DNA from: Pseudomonadota bacterium
Lineage (GTDB): Bacteria; Myxococcota; Polyangia; Polyangiales; Polyangiaceae
Direction of reading: 5' to 3'
Length of the DNA: 5,628 nt
Assembly (NCBI GenBank): GCA_023419055.1
Contig: JAEZYO010000889.1
Coordinates: 1-5,628 of the forward strand
Shown here: piece after piece, positions 5,299 through 5,628 of the stretch
How the letters are laid out: each line of letters begins with the position of its first letter
Position numbering within the stretch: the stretch's first letter is position 1
Notes under the pieces: model-generated
Database searches by the model: none
What the model saw: only the letters and a program-made list of their open reading frames with translations
Told to the model about the DNA's origin: nothing
Program-made: the position numbers and the translations under genes

Positions 5299-5628
5299 TG
5301 ATAGGAGAAGCGGAGCTCGTGGTCGCAGACCTTGAAGATGTCACCCTCGGTGATCACCTTCCGCTGCACGCGCTGCCCATTGAACTCGACGCCGTTGGTC
5401 GAGCCCATGTCGACGATGTAGTACTGCCCGTTCAAGAACTCGATCATCGCGTGCTGGCGCGAGACGTTGGGATCCTTGATCGTCAGATCGCTCGACTGCT
5501 TGCCGCGCCCGATGATGAAGCGGTCCTTCGTCACGGGGAACTGCTGACCCTGATATTGGATCTGCAAGCGCCCCGCGGCGGCGGGCGCCGGAGGCGCGGG
5601 CGGGGCGGCGCCGCGAGGAGCACCGGGC
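5295..5628 (-). CDS. FHA-domain protein (partial, N-terminal part outside window)
   Basis: The frame is open to the right edge, so the start lies outside the window; a TTG at 5567 is probably just an internal Leu codon. The first visible part (5568-5628) encodes a Pro/Ala/Gly-rich linker with PPAPPAPAAAG, followed by a complete C-terminal forkhead-associated domain of about 90 residues. The phosphothreonine-binding residues are all present: GRG (5502-5510), SRQH (5451-5462) and GSTNG (5391-5405). FHA domains bind phosphothreonine peptides, usually products of Ser/Thr kinases, which are abundant in myxobacteria. The part upstream of the linker may hold another domain such as a zinc ribbon, which I cannot see. 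Its stop codon overlaps the start of the L,D-transpeptidase gene by three bases, so both are probably on one transcript. The protein lacks any visible membrane segment and is presumably cytoplasmic. Confidence 0.93.
   Translation of the reverse strand, partial: PGAPRGAAPPAPPAPAAAGRLQIQYQGQQFPVTKDRFIIGRGKQSSDLTIKDPNVSRQHAMIEFLNGQYYIVDMGSTNGVEFNGQRVQRKVITEGDIFKVCDHELRFSYQ

Noticed and set aside
5295..5567. A stand-alone 90-residue FHA protein starting at TTG 5567
   Set aside because: The frame continues as a Pro/Ala linker to the window edge and no ribosome binding site precedes the TTG, so a longer protein is more likely.

Overview
The window is GC-rich and gene-dense. It looks like chromosomal DNA of a myxobacterium (Myxococcota, probably the Polyangia side). 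The assignment is inferred from the GC and codon bias, long Pro/Ala-rich linkers on envelope and FHA proteins, a detached F0 gene block, and GTG/TTG starts. No rRNA or marker phylogeny is present to confirm it.

Layout from left to right: (1) the 3' end of a sensor histidine kinase gene (+, cut by the left edge); (2) rdgB, a house-cleaning XTP/dITP pyrophosphatase (+); (3) a convergent gene (-) for a secreted protein with a Pro-rich segment and a predicted 8-strand outer-membrane beta-barrel; (4) a 126-bp divergent intergenic region with a candidate promoter; (5) an F0 ATP synthase operon (+), atpZ-atpI-atpB-atpE; (6) a short convergent gap with two hairpins; (7) a minus-strand pair, an FHA-domain protein (cut by the right edge) followed by a secreted L,D-transpeptidase whose GTG start overlaps the FHA stop codon.

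The atp block encodes the rotor ring subunit (c), the stator channel subunit (a) and two small membrane accessory proteins that in other bacteria help assemble the c-ring or affect cation handling. No b, delta, alpha, gamma, beta or epsilon gene follows, so the catalytic F1 part and peripheral stalk must be encoded elsewhere, a split layout known from other former Deltaproteobacteria. The c subunit has an N-terminal secretion-type leader and a mixed ion-binding site (Gln57, Glu90, Ser91, but Leu92 and Phe95). The a subunit carries RLMIN where RLFGN is usual.

The FHA/L,D-transpeptidase pair is a probable two-gene unit linking a phosphothreonine-reading protein with peptidoglycan cross-linking or anchoring.

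I see no mobile element, CRISPR array, tRNA or rRNA. No stretch above 300 bases lacks a gene. I found no convincing wholly new system; the points most worth a second look are the F0 subunit peculiarities and the coupled FHA/L,D-transpeptidase pair.
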